From Candidatus Cloacimonadota bacterium (GTDB lineage: Bacteria; Cloacimonadota; Cloacimonadia; Cloacimonadales; Cloacimonadaceae), in NCBI GenBank assembly GCA_016875595.1, contig VGPI01000062.1, positions 1 through 10,471 of the forward strand: a stretch of DNA of 10,471 nt, written 5' to 3'. Below are positions 1-9,900 of the stretch, in pieces. The notes under the pieces were generated by a model that saw only the letters and a list, made by a program, of their open reading frames with translations, searched no databases and was not told where the DNA came from. Each line of letters starts with the position of its first letter. Positions within the stretch are counted from its first letter, which is position 1. The translations under genes were made by a program, and so were the position numbers.

Positions 1-2
1 AT

Positions 3-515
3 CCTGCCTGCTGGCGGGAGATCATTGGCTATGTTGCTCAGGAACCAGTCCTGCTTGGCGGAACGATCAAAGAGAACGTCCTTTTTGCCGCTGATGAAGT
101 GAAGCCCTCTGATTATGAACTGGCATTGCAGACCTCGCAACTGGACAAGGAGATCGCCACCTTTCCGCGTAAAGAGGAAACGGTTGTCGGCAATCGCGGC
201 ATCGGCATCTCCGGCGGTCAAAAACAGCGCGTGACCATTGCCCGAGCTTTGGTTAAGACCCCGCAACTGCTTATCCTGGATGATATTACTGCCAGTTTGG
301 ATGCTGAGAACGAAGAACGCCTCTGGCAGGATATCAGCATTCATTACGGATCACTCAGCGCCATCGTCATCTCGCACCGACTCTCTACTCTCCGCTATGT
401 CGATCGCATCCTCTATATCGACAAGAACGGCGAATGTCATCTGGGCACGCATGACGAACTGGTCTTCAAGAATCCCGATTACCACGACTTCCTGCACGAA
501 CACCTGAAGAAATAA
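3..515 (+). CDS. ABC exporter ATPase domain, 5'-truncated (C-terminal 170 residues)
   Basis: The reading frame is open from the first bases of the window, so the start, membrane domain and Walker A motif lie upstream. What remains is the C-terminal part of a nucleotide-binding domain of the exporter (MsbA/MdlA-like) type. It has a Q-loop (YVAQEPVLLGG, Gln codon at 39-41), an ABC signature (ISGGQKQR, 207-230), a Walker B ending LLILDD, a D-loop (ASLD) and an H-loop His (codon 375-377, ISHRLSTL). The residue after the Walker B aspartate, normally the catalytic glutamate in LDEATSALD, is aspartate here (codon 282-284, LDDITASLD). That substitution is known from the degenerate ATP site of heterodimeric exporters such as TM287 and MdlA, so the partner half-transporter gene should be nearby upstream. 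The substrate cannot be inferred. The gene ends with TAA at 513-515, and 270 noncoding bases separate it from rocD. Confidence 0.92.
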   Translation, partial: PACWREIIGYVAQEPVLLGGTIKENVLFAADEVKPSDYELALQTSQLDKEIATFPRKEETVVGNRGIGISGGQKQRVTIARALVKTPQLLILDDITASLDAENEERLWQDISIHYGSLSAIVISHRLSTLRYVDRILYIDKNGECHLGTHDELVFKNPDYHDFLHEHLKK

Positions 516-716
516 ACCAATTCATTCCTCTCATCTCCAAATATGATATGAGGATATCCCCTGTTTCACCTTGTCGTTCTTTCGGCGGGATAACCGCATA
601 ATTAAGGCGTGGGGCACCGTCATTATCCCTTTATCATGGGGCTTTCCGACATTGGGGTTATATGGGGCAATACATCCTTCCGCTACAGGCTGAACACACC
701 GTAAACGAAGTTTGTA

Positions 717-742
717 TTGACACAAAAGCAGGGCTTTAATAA
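717..742 (+). promoter_or_regulatory. Candidate promoter upstream of rocD
   Basis: A perfect -35-like TTGACA lies at 717-722. The nearest -10-like hexamer is TAATAA at 737-742, but its 14-base spacer is shorter than the usual 16-18. The position, about 45 bases ahead of the start codon, suits a promoter. The spacing is poor and the sigma-factor consensus of the host is unknown, so this is only a candidate. Confidence 0.25.
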
Positions 743-774
743 ACGGCTCAGGTAAAGAAATCAAGATAGAAACA

Positions 775-780
775 GGGAGG
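775..780 (+). promoter_or_regulatory. Ribosome binding site of rocD
   Basis: GGGAGG ends five bases before the ATG at 786. It is the strongest Shine-Dalgarno sequence in the window. An overlapping ATG at 782 is in another frame and too close to the site, so this site supports 786 as the start. Confidence 0.75.
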
Positions 781-785
781 AATGA

Positions 786-2033
786 ATGTCCGATCAACTC
801 GTCTATGGGAAGATCAGATCCCAGACCGCGATGGAACTGGAGGAGCGTTACGGCGCTCACAACTATCATCCGCTACCAGTGGTTCTGGCAAAAGGCGAAG
901 GCGTCTTCGTCTGGGATCCGGAAGGCAATCGCTATTATGACTTTCTGTCTGCCTATTCGGCGGTCAATCAAGGTCACTGTCACCCCCACATCGTCAATGC
1001 CCTGATCAATCAGGCAAAAGAACTCACGTTGACATCCCGCGCATTTTTCAATAACCGTCTGGGTGAGTATGAGAAATTCATCACCGAGTTTTTTAACTAT
1101 GATATGGTTCTACCTATGAATACCGGCGTGGAAGGCGTGGAGACCGCAGTCAAACTTGCCCGCAAATGGGCTTATGCGGTGAAAGGAGTGGAACAGAACA
1201 ACGCTCTGGTGATCTTCTGTGAAGGTAATTTTCACGGTAGAACGATGCTGGCAATCTCGGCTTCGACTGATCCGGATAGCTATGATGGTTTTGGACCCTT
1301 CCTGCCCGGTATCATCAAGATCCCTTACAACAATCCGCACGCTTTGAAAGAAGCGCTCCTAAAACATGGAAAAAACGTCGCTGCCTTTGTCGTGGAACCG
1401 ATTCAGGGCGAAGCAGGTGTTTACGTACCTGATGGTGGTTATCTCAAGCAGTGCTATGATCTGTGTAAGAGCCATAACGTGCTCTTTATCGCCGATGAGG
1501 TGCAAACCGGACTGGCACGCACGGGCAAACTTCTGGCGTGTGACTACGAGCAGGTGCGTCCTGACGTCCTTATCCTGGGCAAAGCATTGTCCGGTGGTGT
1601 GTTACCGGTTTCGGCTGTTCTGGCGGATAAAGATATTATGCTAACGATCAAACCTGGCCAGCATGGCTCCACTTTCGGCGGTTTCCCACTGGCGTGTGTG
1701 GTTGCCCAGGCGGCCCTGGAAGTGATCCGCGATGAGAAACTGGCGGAGCGGGCTTATGAACTGGGTATTGTGTTCCGGGCTGAACTGGAAAAAATCGACC
1801 ATCCGATGCTCAAGCTCGTCCGGGGCAAGGGATTGCTCAACGCCATCGTGGTTGAGCCCAAGAATGGCATCGAGGCATGGGATCTTTGTATCAAACTCAA
1901 AGAAAAAGGCATCATCTGCAAACCCACCCACCGTTATATCATCCGTCTGGCTCCACCACTGGTCATAACCAAAGAGCAATTGCTGGAAGCGTCCCAGATC
2001 ATTAAGAGCGTCTTTACCGAGATACAAGTATAA
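786..2033 (+). CDS. rocD: Ornithine aminotransferase (ornithine-oxo-acid transaminase)
   Basis: This is a 415-residue class III (fold type I) PLP aminotransferase that moves the delta-amino group of ornithine to 2-oxoglutarate. The products are glutamate 5-semialdehyde and glutamate, linking arginine/ornithine and proline metabolism in the cytoplasm. The sequence matches human OAT along nearly its whole length from the YGAHNYHPLP block (22-31). Expected residues are present: Tyr27 and Tyr57 (human Tyr55 and Tyr85), Arg152 (human Arg180), Glu209 in VEPIQGEAG (human Glu235), Asp237 in IADEVQTG, the PLP lysine Lys266 in LGKALSGG (human Lys292) and Arg387 in IIRLAPP (human Arg413). The Glu/Arg pair is the OAT substrate switch and argues against acetylornithine or GABA aminotransferase. 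A small oddity is GVEGVETA (114-121), where human OAT has GVEAGETA. The start is supported by a strong GGGAGG site. Confidence 0.95.
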   Translation: MSDQLVYGKIRSQTAMELEERYGAHNYHPLPVVLAKGEGVFVWDPEGNRYYDFLSAYSAVNQGHCHPHIVNALINQAKELTLTSRAFFNNRLGEYEKFITEFFNYDMVLPMNTGVEGVETAVKLARKWAYAVKGVEQNNALVIFCEGNFHGRTMLAISASTDPDSYDGFGPFLPGIIKIPYNNPHALKEALLKHGKNVAAFVVEPIQGEAGVYVPDGGYLKQCYDLCKSHNVLFIADEVQTGLARTGKLLACDYEQVRPDVLILGKALSGGVLPVSAVLADKDIMLTIKPGQHGSTFGGFPLACVVAQAALEVIRDEKLAERAYELGIVFRAELEKIDHPMLKLVRGKGLLNAIVVEPKNGIEAWDLCIKLKEKGIICKPTHRYIIRLAPPLVITKEQLLEASQIIKSVFTEIQV

Positions 2034-2150
2034 AATCGCTCAGGACACCGAGGCGGAAAGATTTTGCCACCCCAAAAGACAGCGCCCCGACGACAAAAAA
2101 AGCGCTATGGAAAGACTCCCCGACGAATCGTTGACCGGAAATCGTTTGCC

Positions 2151-3077
2151 ATGACAGATCCAATAGCGACAGACAAACAACTTCCGGTCACTTCCAATCC
2201 GGTTGATTTCAGAAGCGGATTCGTCGCCATCATCGGCAAACCTAATACCGGCAAATCCACTTTGATGAACCGTTTGGTCGGTGACAAACTCTCGATCACT
2301 TCACCCAAACCCCAGACCACCCGCTATGCCATCAAGGGCATTCTGAATGATGAAAACAGCCAGGTCATCTTCGTCGATACCCCAGGATATCTCAAACCCC
2401 GCTATGAAATGCAACAGAAGATGCTCGACAATATCACCCAGACCCTAAAGAATGTGGATCTGATCATGTTTATCACCGAGATTGGCACCTTTCCCACCGA
2501 ATATGACACGGAAGTCCTGGACCTGCTGAAAGGTATCAAGACCCCGCAGATAGCGGTTTTCAACAAGATCGACAGGACTCAGGGATATGACAGAAATCTG
2601 ATCCATATGCATCTTCCCCATTCCATTGAAGAGATTATCTTTATCTCTGCTTTATATGGCGATAACATTACCGAACTGGTAAATATGATCAAGTGGCACA
2701 TCCCTTATCACGAACCATATTACGATGCCGATCAGTTGTCCGATCTGCCGATGCGGTTCTTTGCTCAGGAGACGATCCGTGAAGCGATCTTTCACTATTA
2801 TGAGCAGGAGATCCCTTATGCCACAGCAGTGATCGTGGAACGCTATCAAGAGCTTGAGGACAGGTCAGTGATCGATGCCACCATTTGGATCGAGAGACAG
2901 AGCCAGAAACCGATCATCATCGGTAAGAACGGCGATAACCTCAAACGGATCAGAGAATATGCCGAAGCCGCTCTGACCCAGTTCACCGGAATGCCGGTCC
3001 AAATCCACCTGTGGATCAAGATCAAAGACAAATGGCGTAAACACAGCCAGGCATTGAAGGAACTCGGCTTTCACTGA
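2151..3077 (+). CDS. era: GTPase Era, 30S ribosome maturation factor
   Basis: From the ATG at 2151 the protein has 308 residues, close to E. coli Era (301). Era binds the 3' end of 16S rRNA and assists 30S subunit maturation. The N-terminal GTPase domain shows G1 GKPNTGKST (29-37), G2 QTTR (55-58), G3 DTPG (76-79), G4 NKID (138-141) and G5 ISAL (165-168). The C-terminal KH RNA-binding domain has its GxxG loop in IIGKNGDN (256-263) and ends in the usual HLWIKIK-W block. The frame stays open upstream to a TTG at 2064, which would add 29 residues with 11 Lys/Arg. I prefer ATG 2151 because of length and codon type, although its ribosome binding site is weak (GGAA, 2137-2140). The gene follows rocD by 117 bases with no clear terminator between them, so read-through is possible. 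Confidence 0.95.
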   Translation: MTDPIATDKQLPVTSNPVDFRSGFVAIIGKPNTGKSTLMNRLVGDKLSITSPKPQTTRYAIKGILNDENSQVIFVDTPGYLKPRYEMQQKMLDNITQTLKNVDLIMFITEIGTFPTEYDTEVLDLLKGIKTPQIAVFNKIDRTQGYDRNLIHMHLPHSIEEIIFISALYGDNITELVNMIKWHIPYHEPYYDADQLSDLPMRFFAQETIREAIFHYYEQEIPYATAVIVERYQELEDRSVIDATIWIERQSQKPIIIGKNGDNLKRIREYAEAALTQFTGMPVQIHLWIKIKDKWRKHSQALKELGFH

Positions 3078-3103
3078 TAAGTGCGTCCGATCAAACAAAT
3101 CTA

Positions 3104-3129
3104 TTGACATAAACCACGGAAATCAGAAT
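3104..3129 (+). promoter_or_regulatory. Candidate promoter between era and coaX
   Basis: A perfect TTGACA lies at 3104-3109, just after era. The best -10-like hexamer, CAGAAT at 3124-3129, is again only 14 bases downstream. The box sits in the same TATTGACA-Y-AAA context as the one upstream of rocD. If real, it would drive coaX and the sprA-like gene with a leader of about 80 bases. Confidence 0.25.
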
Positions 3130-3220
3130 AGGGGCAATGGTATGTGGATACGCAGACATTTTTTTCTTTTGGAATAATGTAAAAGTGAGATTTATGCACA
3201 CCGATAGAAGAGACGAACTG

Positions 3221-3988
3221 ATGCTGGTGGTGGATATCGGAAACACGAATATCGTCTGCGGTATCTACTCTGGTAAAACCCTGGCTTGGCATGCCCGGCT
3301 GCAATCATCCAGCAAGCGGACTGCAGACGAGTACTATGCGCTCCTGGCGTCATTGTGGAATCATCATTACGCAGTAGAATGCATCCGCACGGTCACGATG
3401 GCGAGTGTAGTACCCGAACTTACCCGCATCTGGCAGCATCTTTTCCAAAAATACCTCAATGCCCGTGTCGTAGAGATAAATGGCTATTCGCCTTTGGGAC
3501 TCTCTTTCCGGACAGCCGACCCGGGTTTCATTGGTGCTGATCTGATCGTGAATGCCTTTTCTGCTGTGCATAAGTACAAGACCAGCTGCATCATCTGCGA
3601 TCTGGGTACGGCCACGACCATCCAATTAGTCACTGCCTCTGGTGAATTCTATGGCACTATTATCGCCCCGGGCTTACGTACCGGAGCAAGTTTTCTGTTT
3701 GAAAGGGCAGCGCTGCTATCGGAAATTGAACTGACCAGTCCCAATGTCCTTTTGGGCACCAATACCCGGGATGCATTATTGTCGGGGATCATTCACGGAC
3801 ATGCAAATATGATCGAGAGATTCATTGAAAAGATCAGAAGTGAAAATTCTGATCTGGCACCGATCACTGCTATTGCTACCGGAGGCATTGCAGATCTGAT
3901 CAAACCCCTGACCGCATCTGTGGATGTGGTGGATAAAACACTTACCCTTGACGGGTTGTTCGCTGCCGGCATTCTTTTAAGCGACTAA
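3221..3988 (+). CDS. coaX: Type III pantothenate kinase (CoaX)
   Basis: From ATG 3221 the product has 255 residues, typical for CoaX. It phosphorylates pantothenate to 4'-phosphopantothenate with ATP, the first step of coenzyme A synthesis. It belongs to the ASKHA fold and is not the CoA-inhibited CoaA type. Visible motifs are the N-terminal phosphate loop DIGNTN (5-10), SVVPELT (62-68), PGFIGADL (101-108) with the presumed catalytic base Asp107, the second phosphate motif DLGTATTIQLV (127-137), GTIIAPGL (145-152), NTRDALLSGI (181-190) and ATGGIADLI (219-227). The residue after Asp107 is Leu, where most CoaX proteins have Arg (GADR). In-frame ATGs at 3137 and 3194 would add 28 or 9 residues, but the family normally begins just before DIGNTN. 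The stop is seven bases before the sprA-like gene, which suggests one transcript. Confidence 0.93.
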   Translation: MLVVDIGNTNIVCGIYSGKTLAWHARLQSSSKRTADEYYALLASLWNHHYAVECIRTVTMASVVPELTRIWQHLFQKYLNARVVEINGYSPLGLSFRTADPGFIGADLIVNAFSAVHKYKTSCIICDLGTATTIQLVTASGEFYGTIIAPGLRTGASFLFERAALLSEIELTSPNVLLGTNTRDALLSGIIHGHANMIERFIEKIRSENSDLAPITAIATGGIADLIKPLTASVDVVDKTLTLDGLFAAGILLSD

Positions 3989-3995
3989 GCTGTTT

Positions 3996-6900
3996 ATGCC
4001 CAAGAAATCATTACTGATCCTCATTATTGTCTCGACAGCCATTGCTGTCTGGAGTACGGTATTCAATCCCCGTCTTTACCTGCAGGGCTTTCAATCGTTA
4101 ATCCACAACCGAGTGGATGTATATAAAATCAATAAAGGATTACACATCTACCGGTCCCGGCCTTTGATGATACCCGGCATTCTGCCCGAGACCAAGGAAA
4201 AAATCGACTTTGAGAACCGGAAAGTGATCATCTCTACCATCGTTGGTACATTCAAGATCCATCCCGATGTGGCAATGCCATTTGACAGTTATTTTGCCCG
4301 GATGCAAGCTCGGGTTTTCAAGCAATCACTACTAACTCAGACCAGAACCCCATCTCAACAAACTCAAACCCAACGCTCTGGCTTGATTAGCGAGATCACA
4401 ATTGACTTGCCCTCCATCGCCATTCCAAGAGCAGTAAGACGCGTTCTTGGCTCAAAGGCCGGACGACTCAATCTGGATGGGACGCAGAAGATGACCCTGC
4501 AAGCAGCAAGCATAAAACGAAAACGTGTACCCATATATGATACAACCGGGGGTAACACCTTTGACCTTAAACTTGAACAGGAAACCAACCTGCGTCTGAC
4601 TGGAACTATCGGCGAGAAGATCGCCGTCAATATGAATTACAATTCCAGCCAGGATGAGCAGTTCTTTGATCCGAACAACATCAATGTCAAATATACTGGG
4701 GACGAGGATGAGATCATCCAGAAGATCGAGGCGGGTAATATTACTCTTTCCTTGGGTGGTTCACGTTATATCAGTTATTCTACCAGTTCACAGGGTTTGT
4801 TTGGAATTACATCCAACCTGAAGTATGGTGACCTGGATATAACCATGATTGCCAGTAAGGAAGAGGGTCAAAAGAACACTCAGACCTATCTTGGATTGAG
4901 TTTAGCTGATTCCACCATCTTCCGCAGTAAGGATTTCACAGCCCGGACGATGTATTTCCTGACCGATCCCTACGATCTTCTTGCTCTCTATACTGACGAT
5001 GATATAGGCAACCTGGTGCCCCTGGGCTGGATCAATAATGCGATCAAGACCAGCCCCGCCGGGGAATGGTTGATTAGAAGTCCAAATCTCCTTCCGGGAA
5101 ATGGTACGGTTCGTCTCTATCTCGACGATGCCAATGCCAGTAATAACGTCACAGCTGCCCCTGGTGACACCATCTTCTTCAGTGCCAGTGACTTCTATGT
5201 TCCATTCTATGATGAGTTAATCGAGGGAACTGACTTTGTGACTGATTATTCAAGCGGAACCATCACGATCCTGAGAGCGATCGATCGCAGGACAACCCTG
5301 GCTGTTCGATATATCCAACAGGATGGAACCCCTGTACCGATCAATAGCAATATCCAAGACGGCATTCTACATGCAAAAGTAATTCGCCGTCGCAATCAGG
5401 AGTATGATCCCACCGACACTAACAACGTCTGGCATTATCAAATGCGTAACATATACAATATGAACCGCACCAATATCAAAAGTGAAGGCTTCTCAATCCA
5501 AGTTTATACGGAAAATACCGATCGTACCAGAAATTATACCCTTCCCGACAGCTTGTTGGTTCCGGGTATGAGCACCTACAACGATTATCTACGGTTGGAT
5601 AGCAACGGTGATGGGATCATCAATGGTGATGATACAACGATCAATCTGGCAAATGGTTACATCTATTTTCCCTTCCTTGAGCCTTTCCGTCCCCTGGGTG
5701 ATCAAACTGTCTATCAAATTGAAAATGAATACGTAAGCTACTTGGACATCGCAATGTTTATCGGTATAAAAGGCAAGATTGGCCGGGATGCCATTGATCT
5801 GGGTCAGGGTGGAATTCTCAAGGGTAGCGTAAAAGTAAAGGTTAATGGTCAAAATCAGCGAGAAAATATCGATTATATAGTCGATTACGATATGGGTCGG
5901 ATTACTTTCTTGACAGCGGCGGGTAAAGATCCTGATGCCAGAATCGAGATCGACTATGAATTCCGCAGTTTGTTCAGCGTAGCCAGTAAGACCATGGCTG
6001 GCATCCGGGCAAATTGGAACATCACTGAAAATACCAAGCTGGGTGGAACGTTTATCTACCGGAGTGAAAACGTCTCTGATCGTCGTCCAAAGGTAGGTAA
6101 TGAAAACATCGAACTCATCATGGCTGATATCGATGGGAGCATTACGATCAAACCAAAATTTCTCACGCGATGGATCGATGCATTACCGTTGATTGATACA
6201 AGTACTGAATCCCGGTTGTCATTATCTGGTGAGATTGCCTGGACGATCCCCAATCTGTATGGTGATCCTAACGGAAAAAAGGACTTTGCCTATGTGGATG
6301 ACATGGAAGCCATTGTCAATCAATATCCTATGGGGGTTACATACACAACTTGGGTCTTGGGAAGCAAGCCATGGGGAACAGCATATGCCAGGGGACGCAC
6401 GATCTGGTATAACCCGAAAAATATCAAACGTGAACAGATCGAAGATCCAAACACGTTGACTGAAAGAGAAAAGAAAGAGTTGGTTACTGTGCTCGCCCTG
6501 AAGGTATTTCCCAGCAATCTAGGCCTTCCCGGTTCAAATGTGCTTAGCTGGGGTGGCGTAATGAAGTATCTTGGTAATCAGCTTGACTTCTCTACAATGA
6601 AATACATAGAATTATTGGTCAAAGTCGAAGGACATCCCGGTGAAATGCCTCCCAATCCGATATTACACGTGGATCTTGGTGATATTAATGAAGATTTTTA
6701 CACTGAATTTGGCGGTATGGGAGTTTTGAATACAGAAGATAAGAACCATGACGGTGTATTGACCCTGGACGAAGATAATGGTCTGGATGGTATCCCCTGG
6801 GGGCAACCAGGTCACGATCCCAACGACCGAGCTTCCAATGATACGGATCAACATGGTGACTATCCATGGATAAATGGGACTGAAGCCAATCGCATTCTGG

Positions 6901-9900
6901 ACACAGAGGACCTGGACGGTAATGGCGTTCTTAATCAGCTTGACCGTTATCTAAGTTATTCGATTGCATTGAATGATTCTCTATATCTGGAGAACGTTAA
7001 TCACAATGGATGGAAGTTGTACCGAATTCCCTTAAATGATCCCAATGCATTTGTCATGGTCAACAACTCCACCACTGGAGTATTGCCTGCCTTAAACAAG
7101 ATCTCCTATGGACGCATCTGGATTGAAACCGACCATCCCACCAAGGTCTTGATCGCAACTGCAGATATCGTTGGCAACAAATGGCTCGATTTTCTGATCC
7201 GGTTTGACAATGATCTACCTGTTCCAGCTTCACAACTCTCACTCTTGGGCTCCAGTTATCTTTCCGGCGTTGCCAATAACCAAAAAAACCGCACACACTA
7301 TACCTCACCTCCTGGAACAGTCTATATTGAAGACCGCCGTGAATCATCAGAATCAGCTTTGACGCTATCATTAACCAATCTTCAAGCGGGTCACAAGTGC
7401 CTGCTCCGTCAGCGCCTATTCGATCCTTACAACTTGCTTTCTTATGATAAACTGAAGATATGGGTCTATCCTGAGTTAGCAGATGGAATACATCATCAAG
7501 CCGATGAATTGTGGGTTGTGATGAGATTGGGGGCAGATTCATTGAATTATTATCAGATACAACAGAAGGTAAATGTTATCCCTTACTTAAGTAAAATGGA
7601 CCGCGATCGTTGGCTCGAGTTTACTTATGATATGAGTGATCTCACTACTCTGAAGGAGATCAACCCCGGAGCTGACTCAGGCGAAATGCAGATTGGCGAT
7701 ACGATCTACTCCTACAAGAGAAATCCCATGCTGACTAATATCCGTGAAATATACTTCGGAGTCTTCAATCCGGATCAGAATGTCAGCAATCCCCGACAAT
7801 TCAACGGAACACTCTATTTTAATGATATCCGGGTTGTTGCTCCATTTGAAGACATTGGTATTGCCCGCCGTTTGACCTTTAACGCAGTTCTTGCGGATTT
7901 CATTACATTCGATGCTGACTATGAGCACAAGAGCGAAAACTTCAATCCCACAATTCAGCGTGGGCGAGTGAACACCTTCACTGAGAACACGTCCCTGACC
8001 TTGAATAACAAATACTTCCTGCATAAATTCTTCCCTGCAAGTTGGGGACTGGATATTCCGCTAAATCTGAATCGGGCATTTTCTATTGGCACACCACGGT
8101 TCAGAGCTAATTCTGACCTCTTGCGTGCCAATATTACAGATCCTGCCGAGAAAGAGCGAGAACGCACCGAAAACCTGATTTACGCTGCTGATTTTGGATT
8201 CAGCCAACGAAACACACCCAAGAACAGATGGTTGCTTTATACGATTAACCGGATGGCTTTCAGTGGCCGGATCGAACATGCCAACCGCCGGACCCCAACT
8301 GCCATTGATACAACCCTCACCTGGAGGGGAACATTGAACTATAATCTCTCTTTCCCATCTGATCAAGTCAGCGTCCCACTTTTCGGTCGCTATCGGATCG
8401 GTTTCTTCCCAAGCTCCTGGAGTAATAGTTTCACCCTTAATACCGGTCTTCCCAGAAGCTATAATTGGGAGAGGCGTGATAATGTTTTCGGCTGGTATCC
8501 CCGCGCCTACTCTATCAATACTAAGCAACTGTCCACTGATAACAACATCAACTGGGGTATCACATCGGATCTCACCGGACTGATAAAGTACACAACCAAA
8601 CGTGATCTTCTCCAGAAGGACTATCTTCATAACATAAACATTGGAAAAGAAACTGAGTTTGTTCAAGATCTCGGACTGAACTACAATCCCACCTTTTTCC
8701 CCAACTTCATTACTTTTTCATCATCCGCCGGTGCCCGTTTCTCCGAGAACCAACGTAAATATGTCCAAACCACCAATGATGGTCCAGTCGATGTCTATCA
8801 GAGTGATGGCAATACAAATCGAAGTTTTCGTGCCAACATCACACTGATGAATTCCAATCTGCTCCGTTCCTGGTCTGAAAACATGATCAGTTCATACAAA
8901 TCCCGTATACCTGAAACATCTCCAGAAAATCAGGATAATAACGAGGGCGAAGAAGGTAAACAAGACAGACCTGACCTCAAAGATAAACCCGATAGCCAAA
9001 GTGATGACATGTCCGAACCTGATTTGAAAACAGAAACTCCACCTATGGATGATCAAGAGAATCCAGACGAACAATATCAAGCCCAGAACCCTCCGGACAG
9101 TGATGCTGACAAGAAGCCCGGAAGTACGTCTTCTATACCGTTTCAGGCACGGATCATCGGCTTTCTGGCACAGCTCAAAAATATCAGTGTTTCCTACCAG
9201 AACAGCTATGTAATGAATTACACACGGAAAGATGATAGACCGCCTTTTGCCTTCCAGATTGGCATTCCTCATAGTGTTGACAGTGCTTTTTTGGATTCAA
9301 AAAACAATGACAGCACGATCTCTGTCACATCGGGGCTGACCATATCCCGTTCAATTGACAGTAGTATCAATTTCTCCCACTCTAATAACCTTAGATACGC
9401 AAGCGCCAGCAATCAATCTATATCCACCACTTTTCCTGATCTTACTCTGACCATTCTTGACATTGACCGCTGGCTTGGAGTCAGTAAGTATGCCGCAAAC
9501 ACCCGACTCAATTCCGGATTCCAATATACATTGCGTCAAACTGGCGATATCGATTGGATCAAACCAAAACAACAAACCGCCACTATCTCGATGAATCCAC
9601 TCATTGGGATCAATACTATGATCATGAATTCGGTTACCACCTCAATCAACTGGACCTTATCACAAAGCGAAAATACTACTGACATGGAAACTTACACAAT
9701 CTATCGCAATACCCTATCCCATGGTATCAATACCAATCTGTCCTACTCATTCCGGGAAGGACGTGGTTTCACCATCCCATTTACCGGCAAGAAGATACAT
9801 ATTAACAATGAGCTGACCTCTGCCCTGGTTGTACAATATGAATTGAATTATGATACCACCAAAGGCCGGGAGACCACTCAGGTTGATCGTGACCGCGCTC

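Larger units (their letters stand above)
516..785. other. Intergenic region upstream of rocD
   Basis: This 270-base stretch lies between the ABC exporter gene and rocD. I see no credible gene in it on either strand. It contains four TGGGG motifs (610, 637, 653, 663), a small AT-rich hairpin (545-558, GATAT/ATATC with a GAGG loop) and, near its 3' end, a TTGACA box and the rocD ribosome binding site. No known riboswitch consensus was recognised by eye. The gap is long compared with the others in the window, so rocD probably has its own promoter and a 5' leader. Confidence 0.5.

Noticed and set aside
545..558. Hairpin GATAT-GAGG-ATATC as terminator of the ABC exporter gene
   Set aside because: The stem has five mostly A-T pairs and no T-run follows.
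531..869. 112-residue open frame on the - strand across the gap before rocD
   Set aside because: It overlaps the start of rocD by about 80 bases, including its ribosome binding site, and shows no recognisable motif.
1641..2027. 128-residue open frame on the - strand inside rocD
   Set aside because: It is antisense to a fully conserved aminotransferase and has no family motif.
3072..3083. CACT-GATA-AGTG hairpin overlapping the era stop
   Set aside because: A four-pair stem without a T-run is too weak to call a terminator.
3137..3220. Longer coaX product starting at ATG 3137 or 3194
   Set aside because: The extra residues do not fit the family, which begins just before DIGNTN. The G-run ahead of 3137 is too close to that ATG to act as a good ribosome binding site.
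7060..8666. Antisense open frames of 160 residues (7060-7542), 115 residues (7677-8024) and 201 residues (8061-8666) inside the sprA-like gene
   Set aside because: The + strand frame is continuous and SprA-like. The antisense products look like reading-frame shadows without motifs.
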